Below, piece after piece: positions 1 to 10,232 of a stretch of 64,000 nucleotides of DNA. A program made the translations under genes and the position numbers. Below the pieces are notes generated by a model that was not told the DNA's origin, did no database searches, and saw only the letters and a program-made list of their open reading frames with translations. The stretch comes from Myrmaecium sp. VS I D KN 1 (taxonomy: Eukaryota; Ascomycota; Dothideomycetes; Valsariales; Valsariaceae), in contig JADQAV010000022.1 in the NCBI GenBank assembly GCA_019775845.1, positions 990,799 to 1,054,798 on the forward strand, read 5' to 3'. Numbering within the stretch: the stretch's first letter is position 1; every line of letters begins with the position of its first letter.

Positions 1-69
1 TGACACTCTCCGACTCCGGCACCTCACATATCCGTTCCATCCTCCAGACCTCCCCCCACATAGTTCGAG

Positions 70-983
70 ATGGCGGCCGTACAGCATAAAGGCGGACGCC
101 CCGGCGGTTCGCGGTTTGCGCAGTTCAAGCTCGTGCTTCTTGGTAAGCGGGTACCTTCATTCATGCTCAGGATTCGACTTTGTGCTAACAACATATGTAC
201 AGGCGAGTCCGCCGTAGGAAAGGTCCGTTTCACACAGCCATATATACTTGAGCCCTGCTGAACATACACGTACTGATAACTTGCCCAGAGTTCACTCGTG
301 CTACGATTCGTCAAAGTATGTTCAACCAACCGCGTATCCTTCCCACTATATGAGGTAGCTCGCTCACACCTAGCCTCAGGACCAATTCGATGATTATCGA
401 GAGTCCACCATTGGCGCGGCGTTCCTTACCCAGACTATTGCGCTCGATGAGAACACTACGGTCAAGTTCGAGATCTGGGATACTGCCGGACAAGAGCGCT
501 ACAAGTCGTTGGCACCCATGTATTACCGAAATGCCAACTGCGCTGTGGTTGTATACGATATCACACAAGCTGTAAAGCACCACCCCAACTCCGCTATCTC
601 CGAAGCTTTCCACTAACACATCCTCGCAGTCCTCGCTCGACAAAGCCAAGTCCTGGGTGAAAGAACTTCAGCGCCAGGCTAATGAGAATATTATCATTGC
701 CTTGGCAGGCAATAAGTTGGATCTCGTTACTGAAAGCCCTGACAAACGCGCCATAAGCACCGCCGACGCAGAACAGTACGCAAAGGAAGCTGGTCTCCTT
801 TTCTTCGAAACCTCCGCAAAGACCGCCGAAAACGTCCGCGAACTCTTCACTGCCATCGCCAAAAAGCTTCCCCTTGACCAAGCTGGTCCCCGTAATATCC
901 GTGGTGCGCCAGGCCAGCGACAAGGCGTCAACCTTAATCCCCAGGGTGCGGCCCAGCAGAACGCGGCCGGTTGCAACTGTTAG
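70..983 (+). CDS. VPS21: Rab5-family small GTPase (endosomal)
   Basis: Five exons (70-142, 203-222, 289-315, 380-571, 630-983) encode 221 residues. The joined protein has all the Rab landmarks. The P-loop GESAVGKSS is split across introns 1 and 2. The Rab5-like effector region [11 protein letters not shown] follows, then [20 protein letters not shown] (switch II), NKLDL and ETSAK for guanine binding, and a C-terminal Cys-Asn-Cys for double geranylgeranylation. The wording of switch I and of YYRNA marks the Rab5/Vps21/Ypt5 branch, which controls early endosome fusion and vacuolar sorting. The start is the first ATG, and its N-terminal tail is short as usual. Four introns in under 1 kb is dense but normal for filamentous ascomycetes. 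The next gene is convergent. Family identity is firm; which Rab5 paralogue it is remains open. Confidence 0.95.
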
Positions 984-1602
984 ATGTGACGATCGCAGGA
1001 GATATCTAGTAGTTCTTGAGTGGATATGAGGACTGCTATCTCTCTTCTCTGTCATCCTGGCGTGCTGCCTCTGAAGATGATGCATTGCAGATACCTTCGA
1101 CATATTGGCTTATCTTATCTTCGTCCGGGTTTCGATACGCTCGATGCCTGCTCGGTCAACGAGTGGGATGCCGGGGCACCTTTCACGGCTTTCATGGTGC
1201 TTGAAGGGGTGGAGAACAGTCAAGTTCGCCCCTTTTCTGGCAACGTAAAGCTCTTCTTGACTAAACCGCCTTTTAAACGTGTGGGACTGTCTTTTCATAC
1301 CGGTGTTGGTGTATTAAGGCGTCCGCTATGATGATTCTTGGCTTTTTTCTTTTACTAGGGAGACGTTTTGCTACTTCCACTCTCTGTCTCTTCTTCTCGG
1401 AAACTTTTAACCTGCGGAATGCTTTAAGAGTAAATGCCGAATATAAATCTAATGATACTACCCTTCTCGTGGGGCAGTCATGTGCCTACATTCCATCTGA
1501 CTAGAAAACAGTTGTGAGATGCAGGCGGGAATCGTGTTGAATCGATGTACATCATTTTGGCCTCCATGTGCAGCCATGCAAACAAGCGATACGAAGTTTC
1601 CT
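984..1602. other. Intergenic, between convergent genes
   Basis: This is 3' flanking DNA of the Rab5 gene (+) and the folylpolyglutamate synthase gene (-). The longest open frames here (about 60-100 codons) have no recognisable motif. I see no RNA gene or repeat. Confidence 0.6.
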
Positions 1603-3231
1603 TTACAACCCTGAGCTTCCACTTTCAAGAACCTCCAATGCGCCACCCACAAGATGTAAACTCCCCGTGATCAACGCCATAGCCTCCCTGCCCTGGCCCT
1701 GCTCCCGTGCAATCCGCCTAGCCTCGCTAACCGCCTCCTCGATCGTCCTCACCACCTTGACTTCAGCCTTGGGATCCAGCTCCGCCCAGGTTCCCGCCAG
1801 CGCACGCTGCACGGCCAAGGAGTCGACATCCGCGGCGTTGTCGTTCACGCTGACGAGGTCGGGCTTGTATCCACTCTCGGCGAAGGTGAGGTTGGTGGTG
1901 AATATCGCGTGGGTGAAGGGGCCCTGATTGCTGGACGCGGTCTCGGGAAGGGCGGCCTGAAGCGTGGTGTACAGGGCGCGGGCGAGCGCAGAGGCGTCCC
2001 GGGTTTGCTGGTTGAAGATGAGGATGCGCGGGGCGTCGGCGTTGGATTGAGCGGCGAGAATCTGCTCGGCGAACCACTTGCCGGCCATGGCGATGCTGTC
2101 GAGCGTGTGGCCGCCATCGATGTGCCAAGCAACCCCTGCTTCTCGGCGGACTTCGCACCGGCCCGGCCAGCGGACGGTTTCGAGGCCGCGGCGGAATTCG
2201 GCAGGAAGGGGGATGGAGGGATTAGTAGTGGGGTCGGGGATATCAGTGTGGCCGAGCGAGCGGAGGTGGGCAGCCGCAACTGCAATGGCCAGGCTCGCGT
2301 TGGTTTTCTGGAAGTCGGCAGAGAGACCGAGGGGGATACTGTCGAGTTCAGGATGGCGGGGAACTATGTGGAGTTGCACGTTGCGCTCCGCCGCGCGTTG
2401 TTTGAGGACTTCTATAGCTTCATCGGGTTGAGGAGCGCTGAAGGCGACGGCGCCCGGTTTGAAGATGCCTGCCTTATGCCATGCGATCTCAGGGAGCGTA
2501 GAGCCGAGAACCGCGGTATGATCGATACCAAGAGAGGTTACGGCTGTTACAGTGGGCGACACGATGATGTTGGTGCTGTCGTATTCGCCTCCGATGCCGC
2601 ATTCAATGACGGCAGTGTCTACGTTCTCCTGGAGGTAGGCATGGAAGGCCATCAAGGTCAAGTAACGGAAGTACACTGGCTTGCTTGATGGTTCGTCTGC
2701 GGGCTTGCCCTCCGCTTTTGCTGCGGCCTCAAGGCGGTTCCATATCTCAAAGAAGTACTTGGCAAACTGAGCTTCGGAGATCGGCTCATTGTTGATCTGT
2801 ATACGCTCGCGGACGAAGCGAAGATGGGGAGAGGTGTACAGCCCAATCTTGCGAAGCTTTGGGTTCTGCTGATCGGGCGAAGGTAGATATTGCGCAAGAA
2901 TGGACGCAATGAAGGCGCTGGTGGAGCCTTTCCCCTTCGTCCCGGCTATATGAATCGGCTTCAACTTGTCGAACTCTTCAGGCTGTCAACTGTAAGCTGA
3001 GGTTCAGCATTGATAAGGTGGTGAGCCGCACACCTCATGTCCAGACTTTCGGCACCATTCGATCATCTCTGGGATGGCCAATTTATTCATGCCTTTCCCG
3101 GACTTTCGAATGGCATCTACAATAGAGAAATTCGATTGCAGCGTATTCAGTGCTGCCACCGCAGCCTACTCTCGATTAGTAACGTAATTGTGAGTCGCTG
3201 ACAGCTGTCTTACATTATAGTCACGCTCCAT
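1603..3231 (-). CDS. MET7: Folylpolyglutamate synthase
   Basis: Three exons on the minus strand (3231-3214, 3165-3034, 2982-1603) encode 509 residues, normal for fungal FPGS. The enzyme adds glutamates to folates with ATP, retaining them in cytosol and mitochondria and making them better one-carbon cofactors. The joined N-terminus starts MERDYNAAVAALNTLQSN, the usual Mur-ligase/FPGS opening. The ATP-binding loop IAGTKGKGSTSAF lies at about residues 62-74, the Mur-type TSPHL follows, and GSLHLVGG ends the protein. Exon 1 is only 18 nt; it is supported by a TACTAAT branch point and by the restored frame. No N-terminal mitochondrial extension is visible on this start. The open frame of exon 3 alone would begin at a TTG and miss the first 56 residues. 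The enzyme is certain; the exact start is likely. Confidence 0.93.
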
Positions 3232-3778
3232 GGTTGTCAACTTATGAAAGGAGCGAGCGCCCTGGACTGAGTTGAGACGGAGGCGGAAAATTCGAGCTAC
3301 GAACATGAGCTCATAGCCAATAGTCAAGGAAATATATATTATGATATATGTAAGCTGTTGAGGGTCGGCTTCGACCTCAAGATCCGATGTCGCTTTTCCT
3401 TGGCGAGGATTTATCGATAACGACTCGTGCTCGGATTTTAGAATTGTGTAAGCGCCGATGTGTACACTGATGGATCTTGAGGCCGATTCTTGCAGCCCGG
3501 ATTGGTTTTGGGTCTCATTTCCAGCACTCTCATTGCTATAGTCACGGGACCTTATATAGTAGATGAGTAGGTGTAAGACTGGCCAAGGACAGGACGATAA
3601 CCATATTTCCAGGTTATTATTGAAGCAGCATATTCTCGCGTCTACACACCCAGATACTGGGTTGTGAACTGCCTTATTCCCTAATATCATTCAATACTTG
3701 CGTAGCAGTTGGAGGGTACAACTTGGCCTTGATAACTTTCGGCGCCGCTTTCTCGGAAGAAATTCTTCAAAGCTTATA
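3232..3778. other. Intergenic, promoter side of the FPGS gene
   Basis: The segment lies between the FPGS start (minus strand) and the 3' end of the twin-CX9C gene. A 174-codon minus frame (3166-3690) overlaps FPGS exon 1 and has no family resemblance, so I treat it as chance. There is no clear TATA box or repeat. Confidence 0.5.
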
Positions 3779-4831
3779 CTACTTCCAACCCCACCATCTT
3801 TTAATGGTATCACCAACAGTCTCCTTGCCGGCTTCCCTACGCTTGTGTCTCGCTTCTGCCTCTATGTCAAGTGCTTCCATATACTTCTTCCCGTACGTCT
3901 GCGCAGCCTTTCTCTCCGCTTCAATGATCTTGATCTCCAGCGCTCTTTCTGCGCCTTGATACTTGTTTATTCGCTCCTCGTATGCTTTTTGTATATGAGG
4001 GGGTACATTCCATTTTGGCATTGAGGCCTCCGTTGATTTTTCGGTAGATGGAGAGGTTGCAGATAATGCCTCCTTCGGCGATGAAGCTGCGGGCGTTTGG
4101 CCAGCCATCGCCGCAGATATGTTCTCCTTCGTCAATATTGTCTTAGGTGGAGCCTCTGCTTTGGCGTCGTCCGGCGACTTCTGTTCCGTCGATGCCTTCG
4201 CCTCACTCATTCTCTTCTCTTCCTTCTCTTCCTCGATCATTTGGTGATATAGTTTATCCGCGTGCATCTGTAACCTCTCTTCCCTCTCTGATCCTCTCTC
4301 TGTAGTCAAGAATCCCAAGGCTGCGAGAAATTTCCCTTGTAATGCGATACACCTATTCAAGGTTTGGGTTTCCTCGTGACACATCGTCATCTTAGCCGAG
4401 ACGCTGCCGTTTTTGTAGCAGTCGCGAACTGCCCATTGCTCGAGGGCACAGTTCTCCATTGCCTTTTCCGTTATGTCCTTCTTCCGGTTGTTGTATTCTC
4501 TTATCACGTCGTTCATCTTTTCTGACTCGGACTTGTTTGCCTCTTCTATCTGAGCTAACGGCTTATATGTTTTCCAAAGGTGCGCATATCGACCGTCTTG
4601 GTAGAGCGACTGGGGCGGGACTGAGGGTTTGGAGGATTCGGATGTTTCGACTTGCCGCGTCGGGGCGGGCCGCGCATCGTGTGAGCTCTCGTGGGGCTTT
4701 TGGGGTGGTGACGGAATCGATGTTGAAACTTTGGGTTGGGCTTCTTTGTTTAGAAACTCCCGGAGCTGGGGATCAAGCTTGCTTAAAGAGTCCGGCTCTT
4801 TGCTGTCAGATGAACCCCATAACCAGCTCAT
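3779..4831 (-). CDS. Twin CX9C (CHCH-like) protein, probably mitochondrial
   Basis: A single exon encodes 350 residues from the ATG giving MSWLWGSSDSK; a start nine codons upstream is open but less likely. The central part (about residues 138-175) holds C-ALEQWAVRD-C and C-HEETQTLNR-C, two perfect CX9C motifs about 13 residues apart. This is the helix-loop-helix disulphide fold of proteins oxidised by Mia40 in the mitochondrial intermembrane space. The N-terminal third is Pro/Ser-rich. Acidic-basic helices with coiled-coil character follow the CX9C pair, and the protein ends in a basic helix closing with RWWGWK. No cleavable presequence is visible, as expected for this import route. The precise family is not recognised, and the mitochondrial role is inferred from the motif. 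The gene is divergent from the AME1-like gene, with only 246 bp between starts. Confidence 0.8.
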   Translation of the reverse strand: MSWLWGSSDSKEPDSLSKLDPQLREFLNKEAQPKVSTSIPSPPQKPHESSHDARPAPTRQVETSESSKPSVPPQSLYQDGRYAHLWKTYKPLAQIEEANKSESEKMNDVIREYNNRKKDITEKAMENCALEQWAVRDCYKNGSVSAKMTMCHEETQTLNRCIALQGKFLAALGFLTTERGSEREERLQMHADKLYHQMIEEEKEEKRMSEAKASTEQKSPDDAKAEAPPKTILTKENISAAMAGQTPAASSPKEALSATSPSTEKSTEASMPKWNVPPHIQKAYEERINKYQGAERALEIKIIEAERKAAQTYGKKYMEALDIEAEARHKRREAGKETVGDTIKRWWGWK

Positions 4832-5077
4832 TGTAACTCCGTTCTGGGAATCTTGCAAACGTATTGATGGGTCGTTTCACAAGATAATTGTCGGGTGGAT
4901 CAATGTTGAATCTCCGCATGTCGGAAGCTCCAGCTTCCCCCGCGCGGACCGTCGGAGCTCCCCACGGGGATGGAACAATAAGAAGCCGACCTGGTGTTGC
5001 ACCTCGGGCGGGCGGCTCTCAAAACAACACGTCCCGCGCAACCAAGATCAACCACACAAAGGGGTGTTGCGGTGCAA
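4832..5077. promoter_or_regulatory. Shared divergent promoter region
   Basis: These 246 bp separate the ATG of the twin-CX9C gene (minus) from the reconstructed ATG of the AME1-like gene (plus), so both promoters and both leaders must fit here. A 68-codon plus frame crosses it but is probably leader sequence. No individual factor site can be named with confidence. Confidence 0.5.
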
Positions 5078-7435
5078 ATGGCACCCAATGGTAAAATTGG
5101 AAGCTCCTTCTCTCAGCTTTGACTATTTGCTAATGTTTTCGTGTAGATAGAGCCGAAAGGCGTCTAATGCGCCAGCGAGGCGCTGGGTATGACGAGCTCC
5201 TAAGCTCCTCAGCTGAACGGAAGCTGACTTGAATATAGCGCGCGTGACTTGGGAAATGTAAATTTCGGCTTTACGTTCGGCGCTCTTGCCCCTCTCGCGC
5301 CTCGAAACTCATCGCGGCGGACACCGCAACCCCTTCCTTCACGTCTCTCATCCCGTCGAAGCCGGACCCCCAACACCGAAAGGCAACGATCCACGAAGAA
5401 ACCGAAGGCGACTGAAGAACCCGGCACAGCGCGGTCAACTCGCTCAAGGGGTAGACGTAGCACATCGGTCACTGCCCCCACAAGTAATCGGCAAACGCGC
5501 GCATCGAGCAAAGCCAGCCCGAAAGTGATAGAGACGCCGTCAGGGTTCAAGAGGAAGAGAACTGGCCCGAACCAGCAGGATGGTCTGGAGTCCGATCAAG
5601 ATGAGCTAGAAATAGATGATGCGAGTCATCGGGCCTCAACGAAGAAACGGAAGACGATCGCAAGTGGACCCGCGCCGCCGCCGCGAAGGTTAACAGGAAC
5701 TCCGAGAAACCAAGAGGACGATGCGGATGACCTAGGTCAAGAAAGTGAGAAGCACATGCTCTCTGGCGGGAAATCACAATCTGGATCCCGGACATCGTTA
5801 GCTACAGCTCCTAGTGAAACGACCACGCCGACGGTCGCGCCAAGGGGGGTTGTCGGGGCTCGGCCGAGCATCACGAATGATGCCGCACTTGATGCAATGG
5901 CGAACAGTCTCGCCGGTACTATAGCGCAGCAGGTTGGCGCTCTGTTTCGAGCACCCCAGCCTCTGCCCTCGAGGCAAAAGGTTACGGCTCGGACTCCTGG
6001 AAAACTACTGCAACCTGGGCGAGATACCGCTCAGCAGGCGGCAGAAGATAGTGCGGATGAGTTGTCGCCATCGCATCATAGAAGTCAACCCGGAGAAGCA
6101 ACACGACTGAAGTCTACACCAATGACGAAAGATTTAGGAGTATTGGATGAGTTATCTCCAGCCAGGCCTGAGCGATCTACGCGTAAAGATGGACATGCCC
6201 GGCCTAGCAAACGTACAACACACGAAACCGTCCGAGATGATGCACAAGATGAGTTATCGCCTGGACAACACGAGCAGCCGACGAAGACTCTCCCTCGGCA
6301 CAAGGTTATCGGAACCAGAACACGTACAAATGACCCGGAGGAGAATGAAATGGACGAGCTCTCACCAGCTCAACATGACCGCCATGGTCGTACTTCGGCG
6401 CGGAATAAACATATCGAACGCAAAGTGCCCAGAATACCTCGGGAGCAAGTGGAAGAAGCCGAGTCATCTTCAGGCCGCCCCGGAGATCGGCAGAGCAAAC
6501 CGAAAACAGCTGTTCCAGAACCAGAATCTGCAGGCTCGGATGATGAAATCTCAGAAGCCACCCCCCTCCCTACGCCACGACGCAGAAAACCTTCAGGCAA
6601 CTCTTCTTCACGTGTGCAGGCACGCCGACCGGCTCACCTTGCGAAGTCAAAAATCCGAGATCGTGCTGGCGCAACCCGGTCCACATCTCCGCCGACCAGG
6701 CGTCGCAAGCGCAACCCGGAGTCCTCCATCCCTATTACTGTCTATCGGCTCTTCCGTTCCCGCAACAGAAGAGGAGCTCAGGAGGATGATACTGACCTCG
6801 ATCCGTTACAAGTTTCTGGTGGAGCTGCGCACACATCCATTGCAGGCGTTAATGCCGTCGACGTCTTCGCGCAAATCACTCATGAAATTCTAGACCGGCA
6901 GGCGACCAGGCTCCGGGAACAGGCGTTGGGCCAGCCTCAGGGTTCAGCGAAGCGCGGGGAGCTCAAACGCAAGCGAATCGTTGTACAATCTTTTGGAAAG
7001 AGGCTTGCGGACCGGTTGTTCGAGTTGACGGAGGCAGCGGACGCCGGCGTGGCACTGAAGAAGCAGCTTAAGGCTGTGCTGAAGGAGAAAGTGAGGCTGA
7101 GGGAAGAGCTCCTATCGGTGAGGAGGCAGAGAGATGAGGTGGCTTTCAGGATGGATGAAGTCAGGAGAGAGCATAAGGAGAAGGTAGACACGGCTAGGGC
7201 AAGGGACGAGGCCAATGAGGTCTTCTGGGATGTGGAAGTTGCGATACAACGAGGCAAGGACAAAGCCAAGGATGAGGGCCGAGAGGACGAAGGGCCTGCG
7301 GTGGGGCTGGAGATGTTGCTGGACACGGTGGCCCAGGACGTCAGTTCTAAAGATGGAGGGGGCTTGCTGGCAAAGGTCAAGCATTTCAATGGCTTCTTGG
7401 AGAAAGCTGCTGGCGTCTTTGAGGGAAGGGTTTGA
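5078..7435 (+). CDS. AME1: AME1/CENP-U-like inner kinetochore protein
   Basis: Three exons (5078-5090, 5147-5186, 5239-7435) encode 749 residues. The long last exon has no usable ATG at its 5' end. Two short introns (56 nt with a TGCTAATG branch site, and 52 nt) restore the start MAPNDRAERRLMRQRGAG running into ARDLGNVNFGFTFG. The middle (about residues 40-490) is disordered, charged and Ser/Pro-rich. It carries four DELSP motifs spaced 30-35 residues apart (codons at 6056, 6146, 6248 and 6353). From about residue 560 the frame reads GVNAVDVFAQITHEIL and then a long Arg/Glu/Lys coiled coil. I recognise this as the C-terminal domain of fungal AME1, often misnamed AT DNA-binding protein. AME1 belongs to the COMA/CCAN complex linking centromeric nucleosomes to the Mis12 complex. 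Family assignment is from memory of that domain, not from a search. Confidence 0.75.
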
Positions 7436-10178
7436 ACGAAGCCGCATTCTTGGGAGTATACGTCATTGGATGGGCTATTGCTGATGATTCAGGGGGTTTT
7501 TAGGCGGTGGGCAAATTGTTATATACCCCCTCTATGTCATTGATTTCGTTGAGGTATTCATCGGTTTGGTGTTGGGGCGTGGGAGTTGTTCTCTGTCGTC
7601 TTCCACATTCCTACCAGGTACCTTACCTTACCCTCGTGTAAGGCTGTCGGCGCCACTTTATCCGGCCCGGCCGCTATCAAAGGTTATTTCGACGTTCTAT
7701 TGCTTCTTTGATTTTCCAACTCCTCTTCTTAATCGATTTCCAAGCTGCTCGCCTTACGACAGCCAGTCTCACAACAGCTTCGCCAGGCCGAGCCGCATTC
7801 GGAGGCGTCTGCATATTCAGGGAGCTGAGCGCCGCCATCCAGTCTTACTCCATGTCTGACTAATCATTTGAAAATTGCAGTGACCAGGCTTCTCGAGGAT
7901 TTCGAAGGTGATTGGCCCTCTGTTAGCCCCGCATACCAAGTTAGAATCCCAGCCTTGTGCAGCGAATTGGGCTGGTACGGGCTTGGCTGTCCAGGATCTC
8001 AGCGACCCGAGGAGATGGATGCTGATGGGATGATCACTACTACGACCCAGCCCCCAAGGGGGAGAGAGATATGGGTACCGTCATCCAGTCCATCGAGTTG
8101 GCGAGGAATGCAGGGCACCATCGATCCTCTCCTCTCTTCAGTCTTAGCGAAAGGGGAGCCTGCCTGACGAGAGAATAACCTGACCCATGCGAACAAGATT
8201 GGAACAAAAGCCTCTGACAACCCGAGGCGCATGAGGAGATGAAGAAGCGAGGGCGTTGCGCATGCAGGGACAACCAAGAACAGCCATGCCGAACCTTCTG
8301 TCACTCCAGCTCAAACCGGGAGAGTACGCGTAATCCTGTTGCCCGGGGGGCTAATGGGCAGGAACGGGTGAAGAACAGAGGATGCAGCCCGTTTATTCAC
8401 TGCAGGTTGTGAGAACTTGCAGATTGGGAACCGCAATGCAAAATACCCATCCCACAATCCGCCCCCTTCACATGGGAGCAATCAAGCACCCATCGCGCTA
8501 GGTCATCATGCGCCACAACCTCGGCATTGCCGACCTGTCTGCACTAGCCATACAGAGTCACACAGCGGCTAACAGGTTCCATGAAGCAAGTCACGGCACA
8601 TAGCCAACCGTTATGACACAAACGTAAGCGCCTGGACTTTCAACGAGCCCGTAGGAAGGAAGACGGGTGACTGAAAAAACAACGCCTTGCAACAATTCGC
8701 TTCCTTCTACGAGAGCAAATTCTCTTCAGCCCATCTCGTAATGACGAGATATCCCATCCGATAACCCAACGACGCCCGCCCCAGCTGACTGACATCCCCG
8801 CTAAAAAACTTCCTCAGGCTATCCCGAAAGGACTCAAACCAGCATGACCTGCACGGCCTGTCTCTCTGCCTGTCTGCCTACCTGCCTGCTCACCAGCGAT
8901 CCGGCACGCATGCATCGCATACCGCATTAGCGTGCAGAACTGCACAGTCGCAGATGGGGATCGCTACTGGTGCCGTTCTTTTCTTTTTCCTTTCGCCATT
9001 TCTCTCCTCTTCCTTAGGTCAAAAAATCACATCTGCGTCGTTCGCGAGCCAATGGAGAGGGAAGGAGGCGGCAACGCCTCTTCTCTGCGTCCCCCTTTCA
9101 CCCCGCCTCCCTAAAACCCAAAGGCAAAGCAGATCTACACTCCTGCCCGATGTCCCATCGCGACAAGCGGGGTGAGAAAGAGGGGTAAGAGAGGAAGAAA
9201 GGAGGAGGGGCCTCAACGGGGACTTCGCCATACGTGCGCTCGCGCGTTGCTGTATGTGCTTGATCCTAAGGGCGAGCTTGTCACATGCCGGCATGCCAAG
9301 GCTGGGCCAGGTTCTTTCTTTTGTTCTTCCTGTCTTTCTTTCCTTTCCTCAGTACGGTCCAGCAGCTACTCGTACTCTATCCTCCAGTACCGCATTGGGT
9401 TGCTGGAGAGAGTTTTCCTTTTGCTCGAATGCAGTAAGCAGGCTTCGTCGAGCTGGGCAGGCGGTCATCCTCAATGGCCCGGTTGCGTCCGCCTCACGGA
9501 TCTATCTGTCTGTCTGTCCCCTTTCGTTCGATGAGACAACCGAAGAGTACATCACTCCGCGGAAGTGAAGCGGTCACCAGACTACCTAGGACATCCAGAC
9601 CGTCGGTAGATCATCACATACCCACTGGATGCGGACGGGGAGGCGGGGTTGGTCATTGTTCTATAGCACCTACTGTATGTGGAGTTAGTCAACGCAATTC
9701 CAAGCAACACCGCGTGACAGCCGACGCTATCGTGTCGTGACTGGTCTTCTTGTCGAGCAACGGGGCGAAGAAGGTGCACGTTTTTGATCCTAGAGGGCCC
9801 GACCTATACGCACTTCGGCGGCGGCGAGGTATGGGGCACCGGTGGCATCACGTCCTACTCAAGGAGTGATCACCATGCTTTTCATCTCAGGTCAGAGCGA
9901 GCGGCGGCGACTACGGCTGGTCGATCGGCCCGTTCCATGGCCTGTTTCTTGTATCCGGCACTGGCAGGGGGGATGGCGTTCTTCTCTTGCATTTAGGGAA
10001 AAGAGAGAAGAAGAGAAGTGACTAGGTTTCTCCGTCGTAGATCGTTACGGAGTGATGGCGATGTTTCCCAAATGCCAAAGTGAGGCGGACTGGCACATAT
10101 GGATAGCGGTTCCAGGCCTGGTGTACCTATTGTATGGTATGAACTCCAAAGAGAGCGTATGGAGGAAGTGAAAGGGAG

Positions 10179-10232
10179 CTCGCTCGCTCGCTCGCTAGTA
10201 GGTAGCTAGGTAGCTCGGTGGCTAGGTAGCTA
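10179..10232. repeat. CTCG and GGTAGCTA simple repeats
   Basis: A (CTCG)n run of about five units is followed by a degenerate GGTAGCTA/GGTAGCTC run. It is a short low-complexity tract in non-coding DNA. Confidence 0.8.

Noticed and set aside
3166-3690. 174-codon minus frame upstream of the FPGS gene
   Set aside because: It runs through FPGS exon 1 and intron 1 in another frame and has no family resemblance.
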